A DNA stretch of 64,000 nucleotides from Geosiphon pyriformis (taxonomy: Eukaryota; Glomeromycota; Glomeromycetes; Archaeosporales; Geosiphonaceae), in assembly GCA_016748015.1 (NCBI GenBank), contig JAAOMT010000134.1, forward strand, positions 1,056,451-1,120,450, read 5' to 3'. A program made the position numbers and the translations under genes. A model generated the notes under the pieces. It worked only from the letters and a program-made list of their open reading frames with translations. It was not told the origin of the DNA and ran no database searches. How positions within the stretch are numbered: position 1 is the first letter of the stretch; each line of letters begins with the position of its first letter. This document shows, piece after piece, positions 13,276 through 26,188 of this stretch.

Positions 13276-13966
13276 AGAACAGATTAAATCCCTAGATCCC
13301 GGGTTCCCTGAAATTTTGGCTGGAAACACAATATTCGTCTCATGAATGTAAATAAAGCAGATTTTGGAGGTAAATCTTCAAAAGTTGTATTGGATTTTAG
13401 ATATCGGTAGAGGAAATTAGAATGATAAAAACTATTCTACCTAACAGCAACAATTTCTAGGAATGGGAGAGTCAGAAGCAGAGTTGAAAAGCAGATTTTG
13501 GGAAATAGAAGGACAAAATTGGGTTCAGCTAAAAATAAGAACTTTCTTCAATAGGGTAAAAAGTCAACAAGCACCAGTTTTGAAGCACCTACTTATACTT
13601 AAGCCGAGATCGAATTCTTCTGAAGGATCATGTGTTAACTATTTTGATCACCCACGAAGTTTTTATGAATATCCAAATAGAAGATTTGCCTGAGATCTTA
13701 AAGTTTCTTGCGAATATTTTCATCATACTTGGGACTCTGACATCTCGAAAGGGGAAGGATTTGCCTACTTAATTATCCGAGAAATTTTTATCTAGTTTTA
13801 AAATTACTTTTCAATGAAAATATGTGGCATAAGAATAGTCCGATCTGCTGGAACTTAAATTGACCAATCAAGTGGGAAATCAAATCGAACAATGGTTAAT
13901 GATAATGAAATAAATTATGATTTCAACAAAAGGACTTGCGAGGAACAATTTCCTGATCTGCCTCAA
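13276..13966. other. Convergent intergenic region between PAF1 and the helical-repeat gene
   Basis: Both neighbours end here (stops at 13,275 and 13,967). A 76-codon open frame at 13,463-13,693 (starting MGESEAELKS) has no resemblance that I recognise and may be 3' untranslated sequence. No tRNA-like or repeat structure seen. Confidence 0.5.
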
Positions 13967-16900
13967 TCATTTATAGCCTGCAGGATCAATCACCGTTTTT
14001 TCCTCGAGTTCTGCCAACAGCTCCTTTGCTAATTTGATGCTCTTAGCTAGTTCAGAAACTGATTGTTTCTCAACTCCCGGGGCGATCAATAAAAAATGAG
14101 AATTCAGCCTTGGTCTTGAAAAGGTATCAAAAAATATGAGAGCAAGAAAGACCTAACATTATATAAAAAGAAACGAGAAGACTTCAAAGGTTCATGGAGT
14201 TTACCTAATAGAAATTAGTTCATGGGGATTTTCGTCTTTTTGGATCCTTTCCGTAAGTATAAATTCCTCGTGTTTTTGTATAAAATCATCCAAGAGCACT
14301 TTGATTTGCTTGACGGCAGAGGTTGAAAGCAAAACTTTTTGTTGGAGCTAGACAAAAATTCTCAGTATAACACACTGATCATGAATCTTTGAATACATGG
14401 CAAATCTACCTCTTGAAATATTCGGAATAAAGCTTGAAAAAGTTGGGGCTCAAAGTCCCTCTGTTCAATCATTTGCCGGACTATATAGAGCATCATATCG
14501 ATTGTATTGCTATCGAGTATTTCTTGAATCCAGAGGGGACTTGATATTGTAAACTTGAAATGAAAAGTTGGCTTTATAAAGATAACTGTAAAGATCTGAT
14601 ATTCTTTTTAAATAATAAAGCTTACAAATTCGACCATCTTGAAAACACCTTGTAGAAGTCGCTTTCTTAGTAGTACTGATATAGATCCGTAAGTCTCGCG
14701 ACTTTCAATCAATATATGATAGCGAGAAAAGCGAAGAAGATTTCGCAACATCAAAAAGTTCCATCTGTTTTCAACTAGATATGGTCCTGTGAATTTCAAG
14801 AGAAATCAGCACGGATCCTTGAGATTGAAAGTCAAATCTTGGATCCTTTACCTAATTTTGGAGGACATTTTCTTTGTATTATTTGAAAACTTTCACTTAT
14901 GGGGGAAAGCAAAATCCATGTATATTCGTTGTCAATCTAAGAATGGTAATTATAGTTAGTAGAAATTATTTGTTAGTGGCGTTTAAATAAAATTTTTATC
15001 AATACCTCGGATATAACCAAATCTCTTAAAATGATCCATATGTTAATATAAATACATCTTTCATTAGCCTTAAAGGCATCTCTTTTTATATCAAATCCTC
15101 TTTTCATGAATGAACATAAGTGGCCTGTGTCATAAAAATTAAAGACAATAAATGCAGTTGTAAATCAACTGAAAATTTAAATATACCAACCAGCCATTAT
15201 TGCGTTTTCATGTTTAGCTATTTTCAAAAATCCATCCAATTCGTTTATCGAGGGAAATAAGAATTTTTCCTAAATTGAAAGAACATTTATTAAGGCTTAT
15301 CTGAGCAATTAATAATTAAATAAGACATGAAATTCAATCTACCTGTCTATTGTTGACATCATCTGGAATTGCCAAGTTCAATAGCCCTAAGATAGTTGAC
15401 GTTATTTGAACCAAAATTTCCCATTCTCCTGTTTTTTTCTCAGTAAGACATTGGCTTTTTCTGGAAATCCAGTCACGAAGAGCAGGTAAAATCATGGGAT
15501 GTTGGCGAATTTCGAGAAGAGCTATATATAAAATAAAACTAAGAATATGAGAAGGCAAAACTTACCAAACTCACATTTTCGTAAAAAATAAATTCCACCT
15601 TTTCCTCCTTTGAGGGTTGCAAGAATCGTCAAAAAATTAATAGTGTAGATAAATCGCTCAATTGCATACATTTGTTCTCGAGTTATATCATCAGAAAATA
15701 GTACATCTATTTCATCCATGCTTTCTAAAAGTCTATTGTGCATAGTTAGTCATGTTGTTTTGAAATCCTATGAAATAATTTACCCAGAATACCTTAGAAC
15801 ATGATCCAAAACTGATCAAAATAAGAGGCTTAGAGAACTTGAAAATTATCCGTGCTCTTGAAGAAACAAAAGACAATCAAACCTCGAGACAATGGACTGA
15901 TATTGTCGAATTTATTTGCATCGAAACGATAGCCTAATATCATTAAGGTGTGGTTGAGGCGCGGCCACCCTTTGGTAAAAGATTAATTAGTGCCAGATAG
16001 GTTGGCTAAAAGGGGTCATGCTAAGGCAAGTGTCCTTACATTGCAATGGGATATTTTCTATAGCACCAGAATCAATGAAGTGCTTAATCGTTTCACCCCA
16101 AAACGCCACTATATTTTGAAAGATCATATTACTGTCGAAACCATCAATGTTAAACTGGATGTGATTATTGTTGTAGCGGAGTGAAACAATGTAAAAAGTC
16201 AACGAGGAGATGATATTGAAAGGCAGGTAGATATCAGCAAACGCTTCAGCCTCGACATTTGAGCAAGCAAAAATTAGCTGTATTCAAAAAGAGTATATAA
16301 GAATGCAACATTAAAGAAACACAGACGTAAAAAAAAAAGTTACCAGTAATACTTCCATCGCAAATTTGTCGTTAAAAAGTAAATTGGCTACTTTGATAAA
16401 TCGATCTTGATTTTGAGTGGGAAAGTTTAAATCGAATTTGCCAGAAATCACAACCGAAATATCAGGAAGTGATTCATTTTGAAAGTTAAAGGCCAGCCAT
16501 TTTACCATCTTTACAAAAGAGATTTAGCTGAAATATGTGAAAGGACCAAACAGAGATAAACCATCAAATCTACCAAGCTTTGGACGAATTCTTTTAGACT
16601 CCAGCTGCTGTTACATACTCTCCAAATCCAAGGTAGAAATATCTCGTAGTGTGCAAAAAAGATTTTTTCGACCTGTGCTTCATCATGGCTAGTATCATTC
16701 GCAAATGTCGATTTTAGACCACCCAATATTTTGGAATATGTATGCGGCTTGAAATCTAAAAAAAAGCAAATCCAATGAGAGTTTAAAATAAATATTGAGG
16801 ATTCAAATTTTTCCAATAGATATATAAACTTTCCAAGACTGTTATTGATTTTTTTCTCAAACACCTACGAGAAAAATAAGAAAGGAATCAGCAAAACACC

Positions 16901-18840
16901 CATGAGCGTATGGACCAAATTATAATAAATTGGAATTTTCACTTACGATGAATAAAAATAAAAAATGAATCATCGACACGCCATGCAAAAATTCCAAAGA
17001 CACGTATTTTGTTAAAACTTTTAACAAAGCTCTGTAAGCATCAGCACCCATCGAGTCGCCAAAATCTGTAAAGCTTTAATTTCAAGAAATTAAAGAAAAT
17101 TTATTACAGTATATCAATAATTATTCATTATTATACCTTTTATCACCATTGGTTACCATCACAAATAATGTAGCAAGAGCAGCTCTATCCAGTTTCTGAT
17201 TCACATAGATCGGAGAGGTCGCTAGGTGCCCGTCACTCTCTCTAATGAGAATAGAGAGGATTTCGGAACAAGTTCCTATAAAATAATAAAATTTTATCCG
17301 AGTCTCATCATCCTTTGAAGCAAATGAATTATACCTGGTAAATTTCCGAAAGCGAATTTCTCCGGCATGATACTTCCCTGTCGGGAGACTATATCTCCTG
17401 GTTCATGAAATCCACACAATGTCCTTATGATCGCGATAATAAACCTATCAAAGCCATTTGTCACAGTGGGTTGGGCTTGTCTGAAGTCGTAGTTTGCTGA
17501 TAAGGCAATTGAGAATAGCCCTGAGGATACTATTAGCAATTACAGGAAAGTGAGTATTTCAAACTGTTTTAAATAAAAGTACTAAACAATTTTCAAATTC
17601 TTACCCAGCTTTGATGCTAACAATTCTTTCCAGTTTTCTTTTCTGATCCTGAATTTATGATGAAGCTGTGAGAGATCAAAAAAGTCCGCCATCATTCTAA
17701 ACAGCTCCGTTATTAAAAAATCGGCAGGTTGAATTGTTACATTGCTCTTAAGTTCAAGATATGACTGCAAAAGAATTATCATAAAAATAATATCTTATCA
17801 GGTAGCACTTGTGATTATATTTACTATCATACCATTGCTAAGGGGATCAATATTTCGTCAAATTCTTGAACCATGGCTGGGATCATTCTTTCTATGAGTT
17901 CGGCCATAGAGAGATAGTCCTGTCGCCTTAAATCTATGCTTTCTTGAGGATAATATCCACTCAGAAATTGGGAAATCCCTGCATTCAACTTTTGGATATG
18001 CAAACCAATAATGCAAATTATGGTGGAAGTAACCTGAAAAACTGTTCATTAAAACTTCAAAACTTCAATAGATTGAAGAATATTAGGGAAATGGTCAAAA
18101 TAAATATTTTCAAATGGAATGATTTGCGACTTACGACAATTAATACTGTGATCATATTTAAAGCGATGTTTTTCTTCAACCAATAGGGGCTCGTAAAATT
18201 CATTGATCCAATAATAAGTGCCCTTTTCTTTTATATCCTCAACTAAATTTTCGAGGATAGTCCCGAAAAGTTTGCTTGAAATTTTCGAATTAATTGATGG
18301 CATTTGGAATTCAAAGAAAATTTCTTCAAATGATTGAATCAGCATAAATAAAAGCTTGAGCAGCAGGGGAAAAGCGATATACAATCGATCCTTGAGAATT
18401 AAACGATTAGATGTAATCAAGTCTATAAATGGAATCAATAATTGATTTCAGGCAAAATAATACAGAAATTCACATGAATAACACATTTGATAAAATGGAA
18501 CATATACCTCCAAGAAAAAGACATAGGGTTCGGAATAACTCGAGAAAAAGCTCAGTTTTCTGATTATCCGTGAGAATATCGGTTAAATCAGCTTTCCATT
18601 CTTTTTCCAATTCCATCCAATCTCTTGAAAAAATCTGAACAGATGAATGAAAAAAATGACGAGAATTGACATAATTTTAATGCTTCGCGCAGGTAACGAG
18701 TCTTTTACCTTATTTAAGGCATTGATCAATTGATCGACATGAGTTACATTCAATTCCAAAGAAGTATAAGCCTCTTCCAATAAATTAAAAATGAACCAAA
18801 TTTCTTTAGAATTTTGTTCTTTGATTGATTGTTTCGACAT
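13967..18840 (-). CDS. Large all-helical protein of unknown family, 22 exons, about 1,133 residues
   Basis: Exons on the minus strand: 18840-18709, 18634-18508, 18422-18135, 18041-17833, 17764-17605, 17520-17335, 17275-17137, 17073-16947, 16864-16574, 16508-16344, 16277-16040, 15969-15883, 15811-15784, 15732-15566, 15521-15343, 15269-15191, 15124-15006, 14936-14852, 14786-14626, 14553-14410, 14347-14205 and 14114-13967. Every junction keeps frame and total length is 3,402 bases, so the gene looks intact. The protein begins MSKQSIKEQN and ends DPAGYK. It is rich in Leu/Ile/Phe amphipathic helices without signal peptide or obvious catalytic motif, like HEAT/ARM-type scaffold or transport-receptor proteins. 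A short run near the middle reads WWPRLNHTLMILGYRFD. I do not recognise the family. Exon 9 may hide an extra intron around 16,745-16,830. Confidence 0.7.
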
Positions 18841-19619
18841 TTTTCACCAATTATAGCTTTAGCAGATAAATGAATCAATTTCCGAAAAAAGTGATTTTCA
18901 AGACTTCTTTTCGTAAAAATAACATTTACTCTGGGAATTATAAGCTAAAAGTTATATGTGTAAATTATATGATTTCAAAAAATTTGAAACGGTTTTTAGC
19001 TCGTGGATTTCAGCTAGATTTGGAGAGTGTCGCACAAAAAATATTTATATTAAAGAATCGAATAATCTAGACTATAAAATTATTGTTCCATCATTTTCTA
19101 TACTTGGAAGTCTGACCTTCATGTGATTTCATGGTGATTATATTTAGCGTGATTTATAATAGTGATGAGGCCTTTAAATTACTATATATAATATACAATG
19201 AAGACGCCAGCTGGCATATTGATCTTAAAAGAGATAATGAGAAACATTATTGTAATTAGTCTATAAATTTTCAACCGTCTAACTTTGGTTAAATGCCCCT
19301 TAAAATTTGACCGAATTATTCATCACGGATTGTGATTCAACGGTCGGCCTTTAACTGTTCAAGCTTATCATCAAACGTTCAATAGCATATATCAGGTAAA
19401 TTGTAGTATTTTGCAATCAAAAAAAGTCTTTCATTCTAGAAACAATCAGCAGGTGACGCCAATTGTCGCTCCTCGATGCAGATGTGGTGCTACCGAACAT
19501 CTCGAATGCAGTATATTTATTTGGAGCGATGGGAGTCAAGGTAATTTTATAACTTTCTTGAATTCCAGTGCCTCTTGATACGCCTTTTTTCACCTTCCAA
19601 TTACTAAATTCTTGCACCA
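18841..19619. other. Divergent intergenic region, probable bidirectional promoter
   Basis: It lies between the start of the helical protein gene (-) and the first usable ATG of the CKAP5-like gene (+). AT-rich. No TOG-domain coding sequence is visible, although 19,436-19,551 is open in more than one frame and could be an upstream exon of the following gene. Confidence 0.5.
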
Positions 19620-20561
19620 ATGATGATGACTATTCCAGTCGAGTATTTATCCCCATTAAAGAAACCCTCAATGGTGAAAAAACACTTGACAGAGAAGGAA
19701 TTAAATACAAATCTCACAAAAATCTTTACAAAAATTGGTTGTCTGGATAAAGCAGGAGAGGTAAGCGTCTTTCTACCTTTGGAAGCTACCAAGTTAATGT
19801 TTTTAAGAACTGTTCTAATTTATTTCGAATAGGGTATTCGAGAGTTACACCAGCTCTTGCTGGATCACCCTGAGTGCGATGTGAAAGTTAATATGTTTCT
19901 CTCAAGTGCGGGCACTTTCTTTCAAAAATATATTCGCAATGCTTTAGCCGAAATAACCACAAATGAAATGCGAAAATGCGGGATGTTACCAAATGATCCC
20001 ATAATAACGCAACCAACTATATCGGTACCGGTTGCTATGAAAATATCTATCCCTAAAAGTCAAAACCTTGAAAGCAACAGCAAATCCCTCCAAAACTCTT
20101 CTGCAACACCCCCATTAACCCCAATGACAAGTGAGTGACTTCTTAATTAGTAATTTCGTGAAATTAAACAATTTCGAGCCCTCCTAAAATAGCTTTTTAT
20201 GACAGAGGCATTTACAGAAAGGTTTTCGAAAGAAACATTTGAACAGACACGTTCCCGCTTACATTCTATCTTTCAATATGAAGAATATAAGGTTAGTTTT
20301 GGACTTTAAATTAAATTTTTAACATTTCAATATTCTGATGAGGGATAAATATTTTAGTCCGGTCAAAAACGTTCAAGTCTCCCAAACCTTGATATGTTGG
20401 CTAACGACACTGAACGATTGGAATACGTAAAAAATATCATACGATCATCTAAATCACGGCGTTCTTCTTGGATGCATAGTTATCCAAACATAATGGGTCC
20501 ATCGCAAAAATCGCGTCCGGTTTCAATATCCAAACGGAAAATTGAACCTGTTTCCTCATGA
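19620..20561 (+). CDS. XMAP215/CKAP5/Dis1 C-terminal tail protein, lacking TOG domains
   Basis: Exons 19620-19760, 19833-20130, 20206-20291 and 20358-20561 join in frame to 242 residues. Residues 21-89 match the conserved C-terminal helical domain of CKAP5/XMAP215: NTNLTKIFTKIG, GIRELHQLLLDHP and FFQKYIRNALAEI correspond to NDFLAEIFKKIG, GLAELYEYKKKY and FFQSYVERGL of the human protein. The last exon ends with a basic helix (ERLEYVKNIIRSSKSRR) like the extreme C-terminus of that family. Full-length members carry two to five TOG arrays (800-2,000 residues) that bind tubulin; none is visible upstream before the divergent gene. It is either a stand-alone tail gene or a truncated duplicate. The start codon is uncertain. 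Confidence 0.7.
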
Positions 20562-21008
20562 ATTTTATCCCTCGCTATTCATTCTCTTGATATCACCTCA
20601 CCTGACGGAAATGACTTGTCTTTTATGCATCCGACTTTCCACGATCGAACATTTGAAATTTTCAAGTAGATATTTTCTTGTTTAGATAAATTATGTTATT
20701 TTATTCATTATATATTTGTAAAATTTAGATAAAGGATAGATTATGGTTAGGATGGGAATCCGGGCTGCTTAAATTAGAAAGGATTTCATTCACCCTGCCT
20801 ACCATGGGGTCTTTACATCCGTTTGTAAATATTGTAAAACAAGAACATTTCATCAATTTAATATTACCCAAACATTTTGATAATTCTGTACTTACCATTT
20901 TTTGTATTATTCTACAGTTGAAATTGCCCAGATTTGAAAGCACATTGTTTCTATTTCCATTTTCTTAACTGTATTCTTGAAAAGATGGATTATGAATATC
21001 TAAATTTC
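20562..21008. other. Convergent 3' flanks of the CKAP5-like gene and CCT6
   Basis: Non-coding as far as I can tell. A 72-codon minus-strand open frame at 20,725-20,943 lies just past the CCT6 stop and has no recognised similarity; it may be CCT6 3' UTR. Confidence 0.5.
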
Positions 21009-23568
21009 TTAGTTACCAACGTTTTCATTCTTTAAACTTGAGCGTCCAGCACGCATCATTTCATCGACTAGCAGAAGATTGCTCGCAATGATAGAACTTT
21101 CAATCGTAACAATTAAGTATAAAGAAATATGAAAATGAGCGAGATATTAAAATATTCGGTAGATAAAAGTTCGAAACTTAAACCTACCAGGAGTGAAGCA
21201 TATGTCGAATAACTCTGTAATTGTCCCATATGCCTTCGAGCACTGGATTAAGCGGCTCTCCAGTGTTGAGATCAACCCCAACTATATGTCCTTCTGCGTA
21301 TTCCTCCTGATAAAAATGGTCAAATTATTTTCAGTGAGACACATGGCATGGAATTAACTGAAATTTTCTCTACCTGTAATCCCACAATTGTATCTTGAGC
21401 GTCAAACCCGCCATTTTGAGCCAAAACTTTTGGAATAATTAACATGGCTTCCGCAAAAGCCTGGACCCCCATTTTTGCACGCCCTTTTACTGAATCTTTA
21501 TATTCTAAGAGGTGGGCAGCGAGGCCAATTTGAAAGGCACCCGCCCCAGGAACTACACTAGCGTCCTCTATTGCGTTCTTAACCGCTCTAAGACCATCTC
21601 TTACAGCATCGTTAATTTGTGCAATCGTGTAAGAATTGGGTCCTAAATTCAAATATTGGAGGTTATGGCATTTAGAAAATGACTAATTGTGCAAAATATA
21701 TAAGAGATTAAATTTTATGGGAACATCACACACCCTTCATCAGTATGGTAACCGACTTTGGATCCTTGACATCTTCAACGAATGTGTATTTCTCTTCTCC
21801 TAGTGTATGTTCATATATGAGGCCAGCATGGCCAAGTACTTGAGGAGTTAAGTCATCCACAGAATTTTGAGCGATTCCACCACAAACAAGTTGCAATCTC
21901 AATTTTTGAAAATATTAATCGAAAAGTTTGTCAAATAAATTTGATGATAAACTTCCAAACATATTTTCCGAAAATTACCTTTCCATATTTCTTCTCTTAG
22001 CTCTTCGAAGCGCCAGAATACCATTTTTGCAAAGAATATCCAAAGATAAAGGGTCTATGCCCTTTTGATTAATTACGACGAATCCCTTTTTTGAATTACC
22101 AACTATTTCATTTTTAAGTTCCACAATTTTTCGAACTTTTTCATCAGTAAACTTGCGCTCAGATTGGACCAGCTTTTCTCGTTGCTCTGCTGATGAATAA
22201 AAGAATCCAGAGTTGATTTCACTAGAGATAATTTTTGGTTTAGAATTTTCAATAAAATATCTAATTTCTTTTCGTAGCCGCACTGTTGAAATAATTTGGT
22301 ACACTATTACCTCTTCTCATATTCCAATGATACATTCAAAGTTAGTATGTAAGCATCTTCAACGCGTTTTGGCATGTCAGGATGACGCGCACCATGATCC
22401 AACACCAATCCTCGAATTAAGCGTGAATCGGTGGCGCTTTTATGTTGCATTTTCATGATTTCCACCATGTGTAAATCAATAGGTTGGTCATCCCGCTTGA
22501 TAGCAAGAACTGCGTCAACCACAGCCTCTGTCAAAGCATCGGCAAGAGTAGTATGTACTTTGGTGCGCAAAGAAGTACGCGCCACATTTATTAAGAGTTC
22601 TCGGTCAATAGGCCTCTGAACTTTAAACTGGTCAAGGAACTTGAGAATAAAATTGGTTTAGAATATATTAAAAAAAAGGAGAAAAGTAAATTATCCCATT
22701 AAAAAGTCTACCTTCAATGCTTCCTTCCTAGATAAATCAAACCCTTCTGTGACGATTCTAGGATGCAATCCTTCACCAATGTATCGCTCAGCCTGTTTCA
22801 TCAATTCACCAACCAACAATACAATAGATGTTGTGCCATCCCCAGTAATTTCATCTTGTGCGGTGGCGGCACGGGCTATCATTACAGCAGTTGGATTTTG
22901 GATTTGCTTTTGTTTTAAAGGAGTAGAAAAGAATTTACCGAAATCAAAGAAAATTACTACATATCCCAAACAGAATGAATTACCATCTCAGTTAGTAGGA
23001 CTTTCCCATCTTTAGTTAGCTTGATATTTCCCGCCCCATCAACCAACCTGAAGGAAAATTTAGAATGAATAAATTTCCCCAAATCAAAAAAATTATGATC
23101 ACACACCAAAATGTTGAAAATGAATTAAGGAGACATATAGGTCAAGGTATGTGTTTAATACAATGATCAAGATTTGACGAATAATTTTTTTTTATTCAAT
23201 TTCATTTTAGAATAATACAAAATAAAAATTATATATATATTTTTAATGATCAATTTTAAAATATTGTTGAAATTAGATTAGGTTGTAGTTTTATATGTAT
23301 ATGTAGAAAATGACTAATTCTTAAAGAAACTCACATTTTAATGGTGCCTTTTGGACCAAGGTTGGATTTCAAAACACTATGCAAGCCCACTGCAGCGCTT
23401 ATGTTGAGCTGAAGTGCTTGTCCACGTCGGGCAACTTCCGAATTGGGGTTTATTAGCTGAACGGCGGCAGAAGACCTGTAAAGAAATATAGGAGGTTTAG
23501 GAAAACAAGGCCTTTCAACAGAATAAAACTCTAAAACGTTTAAAACGTTCTGGACTGTGATCTCACAT
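21009..23568 (-). CDS. CCT6: CCT6, zeta subunit of the cytosolic chaperonin CCT/TRiC
   Basis: CCT/TRiC is the ATP-driven double-ring chaperonin that folds actin and tubulin in the cytosol. Exons (minus): ...23567, 23475-23335, 23047-22984, 22906-22712, 22639-22311, 22221-21979, 21897-21734, 21642-21374, 21306-21188 and 21096-21009. All phases agree, giving 537 residues, the usual length. Visible motifs: NLGPKGT (39-45, ATP site), GDGTTS (91-96), [40 protein letters not shown] (410-415) and [10 protein letters not shown] (478-487). These match human and yeast zeta more closely than other CCT subunits. The ATG is split by an intron: AT at 23,568-23,567 and G at 23,475. No ATG in the right frame exists otherwise. 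Confidence 0.95.
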
Positions 23569-23639
23569 TGTTTAAAACACAAATGAATATTGGGGAAAAA
23601 GGAAAATAAACTGAACTACTCAGTTAGCTGTAAAAAAGC

Positions 23640-24346
23640 CTATAAAAAAAGAGGCCTGTAGCAGCTGCACAATCTTGTCTTTATTAAGTGCGTCATTGAC
23701 AATGTTAGAGTGGCTTGCCTCAAAATATAAATTATTGATTAAATTTTATAATTTGTGAAATGTTTTGTTTTACATAATTATTTAAAAGTTTTATTAATCA
23801 AAATATCCAATTAAAAATAAGGTTAACTTATTACTTTGCCAAAACATTATAAAAAATTAAATTAAATTAAATTAAATTAAGCTTTTTATTTTTTTTATTT
23901 TTTATAATTATAACTAAAACAAAAAGTAAAAAAAAAAACAATTATTATTTTTTTTTTTGTTTTTAAAAATAAATTACTTAAAAGGTTTTTTTAATTATAA
24001 AAACAGTTAAACAATACATTATAAAAATCATTTTTTAATAAAACAGTTATTAATTTGTTTAAAATTACTTTTTTGTTTTTATCAAAAAAAAATTTTTGTG
24101 CAATTTTTTTTAAAGTAATTTAAACTAGTTTTATTATTAATACTATTATTATAAAAAGTTAACAATTTTTTTAAAAAACCAAAATAACAAAAACAATTTT
24201 TTTTGGAATAAAACTTTAATTTATTTTTTTAATAAATTAATTCTATATTTTAGTTTTGTATTTTTTATTAAACAACTTTTAATATTATAATATTAATGTG
24301 TTTTTTAACAAATTAATTTAATAACAACACAAATAATAATAATAAC

Positions 24347-24379
<33 letters not shown>

Positions 24380-25495
24380 AAAATAAAATAAAATAAATAT
24401 TTTATTAATAGTTATAATTAAAAATTATTGGTTTAATATAGTAGAAATTAGTAATTTATAATATTTATTGTTTTAAAAACTATTTAAATAAAGTAAATAT
24501 TAATAATAATAAGTATAATTTATGAGTTTTTTTTAATAATAAAATAGTTTTTATTATAATGATTAGATAATTAAAGTTTAGATTAATTTTAAATTGTTAA
24601 ATTATTAAATACTTTTTTTCTTTTATTTTATATTTTTATTTTTATGATACAAAATATCTTAACATTTTAGTATTTTTTAATTATTTTTTAATTATTTTTT
24701 AATTTTTTTAAAGTTTTTAGTATTTTTAATATTTAAAATTTTTTTATTTATTTTTAAAATTTTTAGTATTCTATTTATTATGTTATTTTATTAATGCTAA
24801 TATTTTAATTAATTAATTTTTATATTACATTTTATTTTGTAATTTTTTATTTTAAATAATATTTTTTTTAAAATTAAGTTTTATTAAAACTCAAAAAAAA
24901 AATTGTAATAATTTTTATTGTTTTTTTTATTATAATGTTGTTTATTTATTTTTAAGTTTTTTAAATTATTAGTTTGTTATTTTTTTATTTAATTAACTAT
25001 TAATATTTTTATTATTAAATATAATAATATTTATTATATTTTAAAAAATTATATATAATTAATAAATAGTTTTAAAATATATTATTAAATTGTGTTTTTT
25101 AATAAATTGTTTTATTTTATGTATTATTGTTTTATTAAATATTTATTTAAAGTTATTTAAATATTAATTATTATTTTAAATTATAATAATAATTAAATTA
25201 AAAAAACTTTTTTCTTTTTTATATCTATAATTTACCAAAGAGTATATTTATTAAAAAAAAGTTTTTAACTATTTAATATAATAAATTCAAATCTTTTTTG
25301 CCTAATTATAAGGTTATTATTAATTTTAATATTACTATTATAAAGAAATTTATCAAGAATTTTGGCTTTAACAGTAATAATAACCATTTTTTTTTAAAAG
25401 AAAAAAAAAGATAATACTTTGAAAAACAGTATTAGTAATAAAATAATTTTTAATAGAGATTTAAGTAATTACTTTTATTTTTTATTTTTTTCTTT
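23640..25495. other. AT-rich spacer with short simple repeats
   Basis: Nearly all A/T. It contains a run of about five AATTA units at 23,855-23,880 and an (AAT)n tract at about 24,325-24,380. No coding sequence recognised. Confidence 0.8.
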
Positions 25496-25738
25496 TAATG
25501 AGTGAAATCCAAATGTGGCCTAGTACTATACATCACATATATGATCTAAACTAGGTGTGAATCATGTATTTGCTACATGTAACCAGCCACTCAGGTCAAT
25601 CAAGACAACACTAAGCATTTATATGAACAGAGATCATGTCCCTAATACCTGAGAAAAACAGACAAGACTTATGAAACCTAAAACTAATACCAAATGCATC
25701 AGCAACACCCAATAACCTAATCACACCAGCTGATAACA

Positions 25739-26032
25739 CTACTGAAAGACCAAAAACTTTAGAGTTCTTGAGCATGATGCCCATGCTGACACATATACTT
25801 TCATTAAGTGGGTGTGATTAGCAGCATCAAAGAAGCAAGAAAAAACATGGTCCGAGACTTCGACATCTCCACAGAACAAACACATCACACTAGAATAATG
25901 CTTATTATAAAGTCGCTTATGTATTGCAATAGGGAGATGGTAATACAATGCCTTTATAAAGTACGAACAGAAGCTAGCAGTGCATGCACTAGTAAAACCA
26001 GGAGCCAAGTAAGAATTGGGATGCCACACCAA
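25739..26032 (-). pseudogene. LINE-2 ORF2 terminal Cys/His (zf-RVT-like) domain
   Basis: The segment contains CLFCGDVEVSDHVFSC (C-x2-C, then H and C), the pattern of the zinc-binding end domain found after RT/RNase H in several plant and fungal LINEs. It is in the same frame as RNase H but separated by a stop. Confidence 0.7.
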
Positions 26033-26188
26033 AGAAGATCTGGACCAATCAACATTAGCACACAGGCTATCTGTTAGAATACAGAAACTGGAACCAACCT
26101 CCTAACATGAACAGTAAATAGATCAGAAAATATCACAAACAAAATGCTGAGAATTACCAAAGACAATTGCACCATCAGTTTGAAGAAA

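Noticed and set aside
13463-13693. 76-codon open frame MGESEAELKS between two convergent genes
   Set aside because: No similarity recognised, no clear promoter or partner exon; may be 3' UTR, so not called as a gene.
13967-18840. Assignment of the helical protein to exportin, Nup188 or MMS22L families
   Set aside because: Length and helical character fit loosely, but I could not line up any family-specific motif, so no name is given.
19568-19792. Overlapping open frames on both strands across the first exon of the CKAP5-like gene
   Set aside because: Only the plus-strand frame starting at 19,620 matches a protein family and joins the next exons in phase; the others are taken as chance.
20725-20943. 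72-codon minus-strand frame downstream of CCT6
   Set aside because: CCT6 has a normal C-terminus and stop at 21,009; this frame has no recognised homology and probably lies in the 3' UTR.
22213-23015. Several plus-strand open frames opposite CCT6
   Set aside because: They are antisense shadows of CCT6 exons, whose frame is supported by strong conservation.
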